The notes: generated by a model from the sequence alone, not told the origin. Shown: positions 1 through 7,168, numbered from the stretch's first letter. The stretch: 18,391 nt of DNA from Bacteroidales bacterium (GCA_023230265.1 JALNXR010000011.1:1-18391), one strand, 5' to 3'. Numbers and translations are program-made.

Positions 1-2709
1 ATGATTGAATAGTGCCATATCTAAGCCGACATTCACAGTTCGTGACTTTTCCCATGTCAAGGTTTCGTTACCTGGGTAGCTGATATCGTTAAAAGATTCA
101 CCTTTATTGAATAGAATATTCCCAGGACGGGTACTAATAGTCGTGACACTTGAAATTTTTCTTTTTCCTGCCGCTATGCCGGCAATACCCCAAGATGCTC
201 GTAACTTCAACATGTCGACCCATGAAACTTGTTCCATGAAACTCTCACGAGAAATTAACCAACTGCCACCTAATGACCAGAACGGAGAAAATTTATCTCG
301 TTGTTTCTTTGATTGAAAATTCGATGCATCTGTACGGAAGCTACCTGTTAGCGAGTAGCGATCATTATAAGTATAGGATATATTAGCATATACTGAGAAA
401 AAACGGTCTTCATATGTAGTTAAAGTACCTAAATCATTATATGGCATTTTTGTTTTAGCATCTGAAACTCTATTAAAAATAGTAACAACATCAGATATGT
501 AATCAGGTTGTACTTGTACTGCATTCGTGTATTTGTTGTAACCATAGCGGGTAATAGAAGGCGTAAAATTTGTTGTTGAAGAGAGAACTTCTGTACCTGC
601 AAGTAGGCTAAAAGCATGTTTATCTTTTGAATAGTTGTAATCAGCCTGTCCGCGAATGGTGTATGCTTCATACACATTTTCATTATCGGTGAAGATTCCT
701 CCGTTTGGGAAATAGGATTCGAACATTCCAGTAGATGCATTCAGAGTCGAATAGGTATTGTAATAATTGCGTACAAAGTACGACTCCGGATCATATGCAA
801 GATGTGAGGTAGAACGACCCCATTCGTACTGCCCTTTAGCACTGAGATTAAGACCCCATATAGTGCTGTACCCAAATCCACCATGTATGCGATAGTTCAT
901 CGTTTTTGCGCTGTTGTCAATATATTGACGGTCTTTTATCGGATTGTAATGCCAATCAGCTGGAGTTTTGCCTTGGCATTCTGACTCTAGAATCGACTCA
1001 TAAACAGTACTATGGGTAGGAACATGGAGATATTCACTATTTTCACCAACAAGACGTGTCCATGGAGTAACAATACCCGAAAGATTGGAGTAAATCGAAC
1101 TGCCTCTATTCTGTTGTTTGGTAAAAGATGAACTTAATCCAACATCAAACGTAAGATTATTTGTAAGTTTTGAACTGGTATTAATATTCAAAATCACACG
1201 TTGTTTATCATTACCTTTCAGGAAACCTTTTTCATCATCATATAAGCCTGAAAATGAATAACTCATTACGTCGCTCTTCCCACGCAAAGCAACATTATAT
1301 TGACTGCGCAACATCTTACGAAAAATATAATCATTCAAGTCATCTTTCCATACTCCTTTGTTTCCGAGTTCTATCAACTCATTTTTAAAATTGTTGTATT
1401 GGTCAGCTGTTATATTTCCCTTCATATCTCTTTCAAAAAGAAGACGGCGAGGTTCTGACATATAGGTTAGATGGTTTCTAGGATCACTGTATGGGTCGTT
1501 GGCTAATGGTAATGCATTATATCCGTGCATCAATTCTACATATCTAAACTGATTTTCAGCTGATGCCATATTGAATAAATAGTCTAGATCTACACGAGAA
1601 CTTACCGACCAATATGCATCAGTTGAAATATCCAATTTATTACTTTTACCCTTCTTGGTTGTGATAACGATAACGCCATTTGCGGCACATGCACCATAAA
1701 TTGATGTTGCAGCCGCATCTTTCAGAACTGTAATCGACTCGACATCATTTGGATTGATAGTCTCAAAAGGGTCGTTAGTTTCGGTGTTGTTGCTGATGGG
1801 GAATCCATCTAAAACGATAAGTGGATCACTATCACTCTGGTAGCCTCTAAGTGAACCTTTACCTCTGATAGTAAAACGGTTGGCACCATCGACTGATGAA
1901 TTTTCGACTGTCAATCCAGGTACTAGACCATTAAGAATATTTGAGATATTCGCAGTAGGTTTTTGTCTTAATTTATCGCTACTGAGAATTGAGTATGCCC
2001 CCGTAGAACGCTCCTTGGGAATTGTCTGATAACCGGTCACCACCATCTCTTCCAGAAAAGCTGCATCCTCCTGCATAACAATATTAACCATTGTTCTGTT
2101 TCTCACAGAATAGAATTCTGATTTCATTCCTATACAGGTGACCTCAAGGATATCCTCAGGAAGCACATCCGGAATCTCATAATTACCATTATCATCCGAT
2201 GCTACACCCCTGTTTGTCCCTTTCACTCTTATTGCAACTCCGGCAAGAGGACGATTTTTATTGTCGGTCACCGTTCCTTTTACTGTAATTCTCACAGGTT
2301 TTTGTTGTCCTGTAACTATAGAACCGGTATCAGGCTTTTCGTTGCCGGCATAAACTAAAACCTGCCTCTCAACAACCTGATATTTTACAGAAGTATTCTG
2401 CAAAAGTTTATCCAGAATTATATTAATGGACTCATTCTCTGCAGAAAGATTTACATTCCTGTTCAAGTACTTCTCAGCATCTTCTGTAATTAAAAACAGG
2501 TATTCACTCCTCTTTTCAATTTCAGAAATAGCCTGACGAATCGTCACGTTTTTAAGATTTACTGATACCTCCTTAGGTTGCGAATAGACATTTCCAGCCA
2601 GAATATCCAGAGGGAATAACATAGTAAACAAAAAAGCAATTCTTAACACGCAAAGCATATTGCTACATTTTTTGTAGACACCATCATTTAAATTTATTTT
2701 TTGCTCCAT
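1..2709 (-). CDS. SusC/RagA-family TonB-dependent outer-membrane transducer with STN domain (3' end beyond window)
   Basis: The frame is open from an ATG at 2709 down to base 1 (903 codons, no stop), so the C-terminal barrel end is missing. Visible in order: a hydrophobic export signal (about residues 20-44); an STN secretin/TonB short domain (about 48-120); a carboxypeptidase-regulatory-like beta domain (about 143-213); the TonB-box-like EEMVVTGY (220-227); and a plug (about 230-355) with IVLDGFP and SITVLKDAAATSIYGACAAN. Aromatic-rich barrel strands follow. SusC-family proteins import oligosaccharides or peptides through the outer membrane with TonB energy, usually with a SusD lipoprotein, which would lie beyond base 1. 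In FecA-type transducers the STN domain touches a FecR protein in the periplasm, and here the fecR-like gene lies 72 bases upstream on the same strand. The substrate cannot be told. The Cys at residue 341 replaces the Arg usual in the YGxRAANG motif. No Shine-Dalgarno sequence is visible, as is normal for Bacteroidota. Confidence 0.95.
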   Translation of the reverse strand, partial: MEQKINLNDGVYKKCSNMLCVLRIAFLFTMLFPLDILAGNVYSQPKEVSVNLKNVTIRQAISEIEKRSEYLFLITEDAEKYLNRNVNLSAENESINIILDKLLQNTSVKYQVVERQVLVYAGNEKPDTGSIVTGQQKPVRITVKGTVTDNKNRPLAGVAIRVKGTNRGVASDDNGNYEIPDVLPEDILEVTCIGMKSEFYSVRNRTMVNIVMQEDAAFLEEMVVTGYQTIPKERSTGAYSILSSDKLRQKPTANISNILNGLVPGLTVENSSVDGANRFTIRGKGSLRGYQSDSDPLIVLDGFPISNNTETNDPFETINPNDVESITVLKDAAATSIYGACAANGVIVITTKKGKSNKLDISTDAYWSVSSRVDLDYLFNMASAENQFRYVELMHGYNALPLANDPYSDPRNHLTYMSEPRRLLFERDMKGNITADQYNNFKNELIELGNKGVWKDDLNDYIFRKMLRSQYNVALRGKSDVMSYSFSGLYDDEKGFLKGNDKQRVILNINTSSKLTNNLTFDVGLSSSFTKQQNRGSSIYSNLSGIVTPWTRLVGENSEYLHVPTHSTVYESILESECQGKTPADWHYNPIKDRQYIDNSAKTMNYRIHGGFGYSTIWGLNLSAKGQYEWGRSTSHLAYDPESYFVRNYYNTYSTLNASTGMFESYFPNGGIFTDNENVYEAYTIRGQADYNYSKDKHAFSLLAGTEVLSSTTNFTPSITRYGYNKYTNAVQVQPDYISDVVTIFNRVSDAKTKMPYNDLGTLTTYEDRFFSVYANISYTYNDRYSLTGSFRTDASNFQSKKQRDKFSPFWSLGGSWLISRESFMEQVSWVDMLKLRASWGIAGIAAGKRKISSVTTISTRPGNILFNKGESFNDISYPGNETLTWEKSRTVNVGLDMALFNH

Positions 2710-2781
2710 AAAGTATTTATAGTTTAAAATTTGAAAATTTCATTTTTTGCATATATCGGGTGTTTCTGTCATATGTTTAAT

Positions 2782-3954
2782 TTACTGTTTTTTATAAATA
2801 TGTAGCTGATCATTGTCCCTTTTATAATCTGTTGATGACAGAATTGATAATGAGGTCATCAAACTATCTATATTGCTGGATAGATAAAGTTTCCCTGAAA
2901 CTCTCCTCTCTGAAATAGGTGCATTATTATTTAACTCAAATTCAATATTATAATACCTCCCTACTTTTCTGAGCACCTCTGACATAATAGTTTTGTTAAA
3001 GGTCATAATCCCTTGGTGCCAAGAGATATACTCATTTATATCAACATTTTGTCTGGTAATGTCACCTCCGGATATCAGAGCCATTTCGTTCGGTGAAAGA
3101 ATCAGTGATTCCTCATTCTGAGCAGAGATCTGAACACTACCCTCAACCAGCACAACCGACTCTTCTGATTCATCCGGATAAGCCGCTACATTAAATTTTG
3201 TTCCCAGAACCCTGATGGTCGAACTTTTTGTATGGACCAGAAAAGGAGAGTTTGATTTCGCCACCTCTATATATATCTCACCCTTAATCGAGATCTCACG
3301 GGATTTACCAGAAAAGCGGCAAGGAAACTCAAGTTCCGATCCTGAATTCAGCCAGACTCTGGTTCCATCGGAAAAAGTTATTGAACTCCTCTCACCAAAA
3401 GGAACAATCAACTTATTGATCTCGTTCCTTTTGGTCTCAATTGCTTTTGCTCCTTTCTGGTTGTCATCAAAAGAGATTTCACCTGTCTTTGTAAGTTTAA
3501 TTTCTGATTTTGATTGTAATGCAATGATCTTGTCTCCGGAAATCAGCTGAATACTCCTCGAAGGCATAGTTTTACCAATGATCTCGTTTTTAACACTATT
3601 CTTACCCTTGTCTGACATAAGAAGATATGTTCCGGAAACTATCATCAAAAAAAGACAGGAAGCAGCTGCCAACCAATGAATACGGAATCTTCTGTTTTTG
3701 GTTCTCACTCTGATGCGACTCTTTATATCTTCATAAAGATGATCCACACTCTCCTTTGAGAGATTTCTGTCATTCAGTCTTATGGCATCAAATTGTCTGC
3801 ATGCCTCCCTTAATAGATTCTCCAATTCCGGATTTTCGATAAGAAAATCCTGCCAGTGATCTTTTAGTTCTTCTGACTTAAAAAGTCGCCAGGCAATAAA
3901 GGAGTTGTCGTTGAAAAAATCGTAAACAGTTGAAAAAGATTGTTTTTTGTTCAT
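2782..3954 (-). CDS. FecR-family anti-sigma factor (FecR + DUF4974-like)
   Basis: A 390-residue single-pass inner-membrane regulator. The N-terminal ~90 residues would be cytoplasmic and hold the sigma factor. One TM segment lies at about 92-113 after a basic stretch. The periplasmic FecR domain is about 183-277, with PFGERSSITFSDGTRVWLNS, GEIYIEV and the GTKFNV block. A C-terminal DUF4974-like domain (about 316-388) starts at MTFNKTIMSEVLRKVGRYYN and is the usual Bacteroidota addition that meets the STN domain of the transducer. The gene lies 93 bases after the ECF sigma gene and 72 bases before the SusC-type gene on the same strand, the classic sigma/anti-sigma/transducer order. Inference: ligand binding at the SusC protein is relayed through this protein to release the sigma factor and raise expression of the uptake locus. 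The length is normal for the family. Confidence 0.96.
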   Translation of the reverse strand: MNKKQSFSTVYDFFNDNSFIAWRLFKSEELKDHWQDFLIENPELENLLREACRQFDAIRLNDRNLSKESVDHLYEDIKSRIRVRTKNRRFRIHWLAAASCLFLMIVSGTYLLMSDKGKNSVKNEIIGKTMPSRSIQLISGDKIIALQSKSEIKLTKTGEISFDDNQKGAKAIETKRNEINKLIVPFGERSSITFSDGTRVWLNSGSELEFPCRFSGKSREISIKGEIYIEVAKSNSPFLVHTKSSTIRVLGTKFNVAAYPDESEESVVLVEGSVQISAQNEESLILSPNEMALISGGDITRQNVDINEYISWHQGIMTFNKTIMSEVLRKVGRYYNIEFELNNNAPISERRVSGKLYLSSNIDSLMTSLSILSSTDYKRDNDQLHIYKKQ

Positions 3955-4047
3955 GCCAGCAGGTTATTCTAAAGGATTGTTGTATACTAATAGACGATCA
4001 TGTCCTTTTTATGTGGACACAATTCACACTTTTTTTATAATAATTTG
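3955..4047 (-). promoter_or_regulatory. Sigma/fecR intergenic leader with inverted repeat TGTCC-N9-GGACA
   Basis: This 93-base gap separates the sigma gene from fecR. It holds a perfect 5-bp inverted repeat, TGTCC at 4001-4005 and GGACA at 4015-4019, followed on the minus strand by the AT-rich CTATTAGTATACAA. Gaps between sigma and fecR genes are often short or absent, so this one may hold a separate promoter for fecR-susC, possibly one read by the sigma factor itself. That reading is inference. The 5-bp arms are short, and no consensus -35/-10 pair could be assigned. Confidence 0.3.
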
Positions 4048-4629
4048 TTAAAAAAGGTGGAGAATAAGAATGAAAAATTTTAGAAAATTATCCCGAGTCT
4101 CTTTGCGGACAGATTCCAGAGCACGAAAGACCAATTTCCGAACCGATTCCGACTGCATATCCATCATTGTCGCAATCTCCTCGTAATCAAGGTCCTGCAT
4201 ATACCTAAGATATACAGCTTCCCGCTGTCTGTCTGTTAATAAAGAGAGAATCTTCTCCACTTTCCTTTTTAAAAAAGATTGTTCTTCCTTATGTTCCAGT
4301 AACTCAGATACAGATACTTCAACAGCAAACGGTAAATTTTTATCAGTTAGAGGCTCTGATTTTCTGTTTTTTCTTATGATATCAAATAGACGGTTTTTAA
4401 AGCTTCTCAATAAATAGAATCTAAGATTATTTATGTGGTGTAATTTGCTCTTATTTATATATAGTTTTAAAAAAATATCCTGAATAGCGTCAAGGCATTG
4501 ATCATGAGAAAAACCTTGAGCGATACCATAAGAGTATAAACTGTGTACAGATGATTCATAAATATTGAAAAATGATTTCTCATTACCATCTTTCAAAAAT
4601 TTTACCCAATCTTTTTGAGTCTCATCCAT
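4048..4629 (-). CDS. ECF RNA polymerase sigma factor (FecI-like, Bacteroidota type)
   Basis: A 193-residue ECF sigma factor. Region 2 spans about residues 20-88, with the core-binding AIQDIFLKLYINK and NNLRFYLLRSFKNRLFDIIRK. Region 4 spans about 120-174, with the helix-turn-helix LTDRQREAVYLRYMQDLDYE then EEIATMMDMQSESVRKLVFR, which reads the -35 element. The C-terminus ends in a short hydrophobic tail (FLKFFILILHLF) often seen in Bacteroidota FecI-like sigma factors beside FecR and SusC genes. It is first in the minus-strand set sigma, FecR, SusC and would direct RNA polymerase to the uptake genes when released by FecR. The start ATG is at 4629. It is divergent from a second ECF sigma gene, with 335 bases between. 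Confidence 0.95.
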   Translation of the reverse strand: MDETQKDWVKFLKDGNEKSFFNIYESSVHSLYSYGIAQGFSHDQCLDAIQDIFLKLYINKSKLHHINNLRFYLLRSFKNRLFDIIRKNRKSEPLTDKNLPFAVEVSVSELLEHKEEQSFLKRKVEKILSLLTDRQREAVYLRYMQDLDYEEIATMMDMQSESVRKLVFRALESVRKETRDNFLKFFILILHLF

Positions 4630-4964
4630 TATAGTCTATTATGGTTCAAAAAAAAGTAAAAGGCAGACCTAAAAAACTCAGTCAGCCAAATTTTCTGTAC
4701 TTTTTCGCACTTCAATCCCAAAGCTTAGTAATGAGAATAAAATTTATAATATTTGCACAAAATAACACTCTTAAGAATGCGTTCTGTAATGTCGGCAAAT
4801 TTATCTAATTTATTCAAAAATTAATCATTTTTAGATATTCTAATTTTTTAGAATCTTATTGATTATACTTTCAAAACGGATTATATATAGGTTATATATA
4901 GGGTTCCGTAGGAAAAACAAATAACTATTGTCTAATTTCTGGTACTGGAAACAAAAAAGCTTTA
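4630..4964. promoter_or_regulatory. Divergent intergenic region between two ECF sigma operons
   Basis: A 335-base AT-rich gap with no credible gene. It must carry the promoters of both divergent sigma operons. Visible structures are an exact tandem duplication of the 11-mer TTATATATAGG (4881-4891 and 4892-4902) and a hairpin with 7-bp arms ATTCTAA/TTAGAAT around four T (4837-4854). The short CGGA/TCCG pair (4878-4881, 4905-4908) flanks the tandem repeat. Direct repeats one helical turn apart are a common operator layout, but the regulator is unknown. I could not place a convincing TTTG plus TAnnTTTG pair or an ECF-type -35/-10 pair for either gene. Confidence 0.45.
4881..4902. repeat. Exact 11-bp tandem repeat TTATATATAGG x2
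   Basis: Two back-to-back exact copies lie 63 bases before the ATG of the plus-strand sigma gene. The 11-bp period is about one helical turn, so a bound dimer would see both copies on the same DNA face. It could be an operator or a slipped-strand duplication in AT-rich DNA. Confidence 0.5.
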
Positions 4965-5519
4965 ATGTCAGACGAACAGATTATACAGGATATAATATCG
5001 GGTAATAAAGATGCCTACAGAGAGCTTGTGGAAAAATATCAGAGAATGGTATTCCGCACTGCGATAGGCTTTTTACACTCCAGGGAGGATGCCGAAGATA
5101 TCACGCAGGATATTTTTATAAAGGTTTATGAGTCTTTAAAATCATTTAAGGGTAAATCCGAATTTTCCACCTGGCTCTACAGAATAACAATAAATACAAG
5201 CATCAATTTTGCTAATCGCAACAAAAAGAATTGGTTATTACAATCAATTGAAAATTTGTTTGATAAATCAAACAATGAAAAAAATCCGCTGGAACTTTTA
5301 GAGACATCAGAAAGGGACCATATGGTAAGAGAAGCTATAGACTCTCTGCCTGATGCACAACGGACAGCCTTTGTACTAAGCAAATATGAAGAGTTGCCCC
5401 AGAAAAAAATCGCTCTTATCATTGGTAAATCAGAAGGTGCAGTGGAGCAACTTCTGAATCGGGCAAAAATGAATTTGCAGAAAAAACTTAATCCCGCCGT
5501 AGGAAAAACTAGCAATTAA
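4965..5519 (+). CDS. ECF RNA polymerase sigma factor (RpoE-like)
   Basis: A 184-residue ECF sigma factor with a fully canonical region 2 (about residues 20-86: AYRELVEKYQRMVFRTA, DAEDITQDIFIKVYESL, FSTWLYRITINTSINF) and region 4 (about 119-174: LPDAQRTAFVLSKYEELPQ then KKIALIIGKSEGAVEQLLNR). It resembles RpoE/SigW-type sigma factors more than the FecI-like one encoded divergently. It heads a plus-strand operon: 27 bases after its stop comes a small one-TM protein that is the likely anti-sigma factor, then a Spy/CnrX-like periplasmic protein. By analogy with CnrH and other stress sigma factors it probably drives its own operon. The signal is unknown. Metal or periplasmic folding stress are the leading guesses from the neighbours. 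Confidence 0.95.
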   Translation: MSDEQIIQDIISGNKDAYRELVEKYQRMVFRTAIGFLHSREDAEDITQDIFIKVYESLKSFKGKSEFSTWLYRITINTSINFANRNKKNWLLQSIENLFDKSNNEKNPLELLETSERDHMVREAIDSLPDAQRTAFVLSKYEELPQKKIALIIGKSEGAVEQLLNRAKMNLQKKLNPAVGKTSN

Positions 5520-5546
5520 TGTCTAACAGATAAACAAAGCAACAAA

Positions 5547-5855
5547 ATGAAAACCGAAAAGTACATAGAGGACCTCATTCAACGAGAAAAGGCGACGGAA
5601 CCGAATCCGTACCTGAGTGCCCGTGTAATGGCTCAAATCGCAAAAGAGAATTTCGGTAAAGAGGATCAGCCGGTAATAACTAAAACGCCTGTATGGCAGA
5701 CTGTCATCGCTGCGACAAGTATTGTTGCTTTTGCATTTTTAGGAGTCCTGGCAGGTAATAGCTATTCAAAAAATGTCTCGTATGAGATCGCAATCAATAT
5801 TAATGACCGCCAGATAGAGAGTCTGGATTACTATAATTTTGAAGATTATGAATAA
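5547..5855 (+). CDS. Small single-TM protein, probable anti-sigma factor
   Basis: A 102-residue protein with a cytoplasmic-type charged N-terminus (about 1-48, including KATEPNPYLSARVMAQI), one TM segment (about 50-71, WQTVIAATSIVAFAFLGVLA) and a short acidic C-terminus ending DYYNFEDYE. I recognise no named domain with certainty. The NPYLSARVMAQI-like stretch before a single TM helix resembles small sigma-factor-associated membrane proteins in Bacteroidota. It sits directly after an ECF sigma gene, and its end overlaps the start of the Spy-like gene (ATGAATAA at 5848-5855), so the two are very likely translationally coupled. The role as anti-sigma factor rests on position and topology. A zinc-binding HxxxCxxC ZAS motif is absent. 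Confidence 0.8.
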   Translation: MKTEKYIEDLIQREKATEPNPYLSARVMAQIAKENFGKEDQPVITKTPVWQTVIAATSIVAFAFLGVLAGNSYSKNVSYEIAININDRQIESLDYYNFEDYE

Positions 5856-6414
5856 GATAAATAAAATACTTATCTGGGTGACAGCGCTTCTTCTTGTGCT
5901 GAATATCACAACAATAGGAACTATTCTCTATCACAATAATCAGGAAAAAGAGGATAATATTGCCATAGTGCTGGATGAGAACCAGGCTCCTCTGACCGGA
6001 AGATATTTACGCCAGACATTGGGATTCAACAGTGAACAAATGGAGGTTTTTCAAAAAACCAACAGAGAATTCCAGCCACAGGCAAACAGAATTATATATG
6101 AAATGGATTCGCTTAAAAACGAAATGTTCTCCGAACTGAACAAACCTCAGCCTGATTCGATAAAATTAAACTCATTATCTGATCTTATAGGAATTCATCA
6201 TTCAGAACTGAAAAAATTGACAAATAATTTCTATCTGAAAATAAAATCAGTATGCGACTCAACGCAGTGCGAACCTCTTAAAAAGACATTTCTTTCTCTC
6301 TATCAGAATAATACGGCAGTCAACAGACATGGGTACGGATATAACCACCCGGACAGCAGTGGGATTAGACGTGGTAATTTTAACCGTGGAGGAAGAGGTC
6401 GTAATTCAAACTAA
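5848..6414 (+). CDS. Membrane-anchored Spy/CpxP/CnrX-like periplasmic protein
   Basis: I place the start at the ATG 5848, which overlaps the stop of the previous gene; a TTG at 5839 in the same frame is less likely. The 188-residue product has an N-terminal TM anchor (about 7-29) and a helical periplasmic region (about 50-155) with the LTGRYLRQTLGFNSEQMEVF start and repeated long helices typical of the Spy/CpxP/CnrX group (periplasmic heavy-metal sensor or folding chaperone). It has two close cysteines (C136, C141) and a Gly/Arg/Asn-rich tail from about 160 with two His (HGYGYNHP). Behind a sigma factor and a probable anti-sigma factor it fills the place of CnrX, the metal sensor of CnrYXH. 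Metal binding is inference: the His/Met ligands of CnrX were not matched. A chaperone role like Spy is the alternative. Confidence 0.82.
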   Translation: MNKINKILIWVTALLLVLNITTIGTILYHNNQEKEDNIAIVLDENQAPLTGRYLRQTLGFNSEQMEVFQKTNREFQPQANRIIYEMDSLKNEMFSELNKPQPDSIKLNSLSDLIGIHHSELKKLTNNFYLKIKSVCDSTQCEPLKKTFLSLYQNNTAVNRHGYGYNHPDSSGIRRGNFNRGGRGRNSN

Positions 6415-6522
6415 CCGGAATCAAAAATTTGATCTATAATATATTATATCAATCAGCAAAGCCACTAAGGCTAGCAACATTAATAATTAAAAAACAAATA
6501 ACAAATTAAAAAACAAATTATT
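6415..6522 (+). promoter_or_regulatory. AT-rich leader with 14-bp palindrome and 14-bp direct repeats before the repeat-protein gene
   Basis: This 108-base gap holds a perfect 14-bp palindrome TATAATATATTATA (6435-6448), a small AGCC/GGCT hairpin near 6464-6476, and two exact copies of ATTAAAAAACAAAT (6486-6499 and 6505-6518, 19-base period) ending four bases before the ATG. The A-rich unstructured leader fits Bacteroidota translation without a Shine-Dalgarno sequence. The palindrome may be an operator or chance in AT-rich DNA. Confidence 0.3.
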
Positions 6523-6999
6523 ATGAAAACAAAAATATTCATCGCAGCATTAATCCTAATCACATCAGCAGGAATTACAACAGCACAGGAAAAGAATCAG
6601 GTTTCCAAAGAAAACACCAAAACACTCCAAACCGGACCTGAATTTTTAGATTCAAATAACAACAGCGTCTGTGATAATTTTGAAAACGGTACCCCAAGAA
6701 ATCCCAATGCAACCGGCAGATATGCCCTGCATAACGGCAGCGGTGCCGGAAAAGGCCAGGCTATGGGATTGCATAACGGTTCCGGAAGAGGAAGAGGCAT
6801 GGGCAAGGGTTATGGTCTCCATAACGGAACAGGCAGAGGTTCAGCTCAAGGAATGCACAACGGAACAGGAAGAAATCACCAGACAGGTACATACTATCGC
6901 AGTGGGCTTCGTGACGGACTTCGCAACGGGAAAGGGGCTGCAGTCAATTTTATAGATGCTGATAAAAACAATACCTGTGACCGCAGAGAGACAAAATAA
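6523..6999 (+). CDS. Secreted Gly-rich HNG-repeat protein with two degenerate Ca-loop-like motifs
   Basis: A 158-residue exported protein. The signal peptide is residues 1-21 (MKTKIFIAALILITSAGITTA, cleavage after TTA). The mature protein begins with a low-complexity linker, then DSNNNSVCDNFE (43-54), then four [LM]HNG[ST]G units (starting at 69, 83, 99 and 111) separated by Gly/Arg/Lys-rich spacers, then LRDG/LRNG half-units, and ends with DADKNNTCDRRE (145-156). The two Asp/Asn-rich motifs with an internal CD mirror each other at both ends and resemble calcium loops of the EF-hand or thrombospondin type-3 kind, but with Asn in place of the usual Gly. Each contains one Cys, the only cysteines in the mature protein, so a disulfide could close it. 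The repeats are rich in His and Arg. Function unknown. It is the last gene of the sigma/anti-sigma/Spy-like operon and is followed by a terminator. It could be a metal- or polyanion-binding effector of that stress response. Confidence 0.85.
   Translation: MKTKIFIAALILITSAGITTAQEKNQVSKENTKTLQTGPEFLDSNNNSVCDNFENGTPRNPNATGRYALHNGSGAGKGQAMGLHNGSGRGRGMGKGYGLHNGTGRGSAQGMHNGTGRNHQTGTYYRSGLRDGLRNGKGAAVNFIDADKNNTCDRRETK
6727..6888 (+). repeat. Four [LM]HNG[ST]G coding repeats
   Basis: The DNA encoding residues 69-122 of the secreted protein carries four imperfect units opening with CATAACGG or CACAACGG, with starts spaced 14, 16 and 12 codons apart. Unit length changes by whole codons, so the frame is kept, consistent with selection on the protein rather than simple slippage. 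Confidence 0.8.
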
Positions 7000-7029
7000 A
7001 TTTTACTGACTGAATACATTTTTGGTTTT

Positions 7030-7062
7030 TCTGCCGGGATTATGTTCCGGCAGATTTTTTTT
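7030..7062 (+). terminator. Rho-independent terminator
   Basis: An 8-bp perfect stem TCTGCCGG (7030-7037)/CCGGCAGA (7047-7054) with a 9-base loop is followed at once by a run of eight T (7055-7062). It lies 31 bases after the stop of the repeat-protein gene and closes the sigma/Spy-like operon. Confidence 0.9.
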
Positions 7063-7081
7063 ATATTTTTACACCAGATTC

Positions 7082-7168
7082 ACCGGTTTTTTTACCGGTT
7101 TCATCGGGAAATTCTGTTTTTTCACTTAACTGAGTCTCACATTTGCAAAAACTTTTAAAAATTCAATT
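7082..7168 (+). promoter_or_regulatory. Probable promoter region of the LiaF-like/LytTR pair with two ACCGGT palindromes
   Basis: Two ACCGGT palindromes (7082-7087 and 7094-7099) lie 12 bases apart, separated by a T tract. LytTR proteins often bind paired direct repeats, so this is a possible autoregulatory site. CACATTTG at 7138-7145 matches the Bacteroidota -7 consensus TAnnTTTG at five of six fixed positions, but no good TTTG -33 box was found. The assignment is tentative. Confidence 0.3.

Noticed and set aside
107..740. Short open frames at 107-316 (plus) and 429-740 (minus)
   Set aside because: They overlap the continuous SusC reading frame in other frames and show no domain sense; they are shadows.
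3215..3550. 111-residue plus-strand open frame over the FecR gene
   Set aside because: Antisense to a clearly conserved FecR domain, with no recognisable motif.
4680..4720. TAAGCTTTG on the minus strand as a -7 box for the FecI-like sigma gene
   Set aside because: It has three bases instead of two between TA and TTTG, and no TTTG box at the right distance.
4911..4935. GGAAAAAC ... GTCTAA as an ECF-type autoregulated promoter of the RpoE-like sigma gene
   Set aside because: The spacing is about five bases too short for known ECF promoters, and the -35 match is imperfect.
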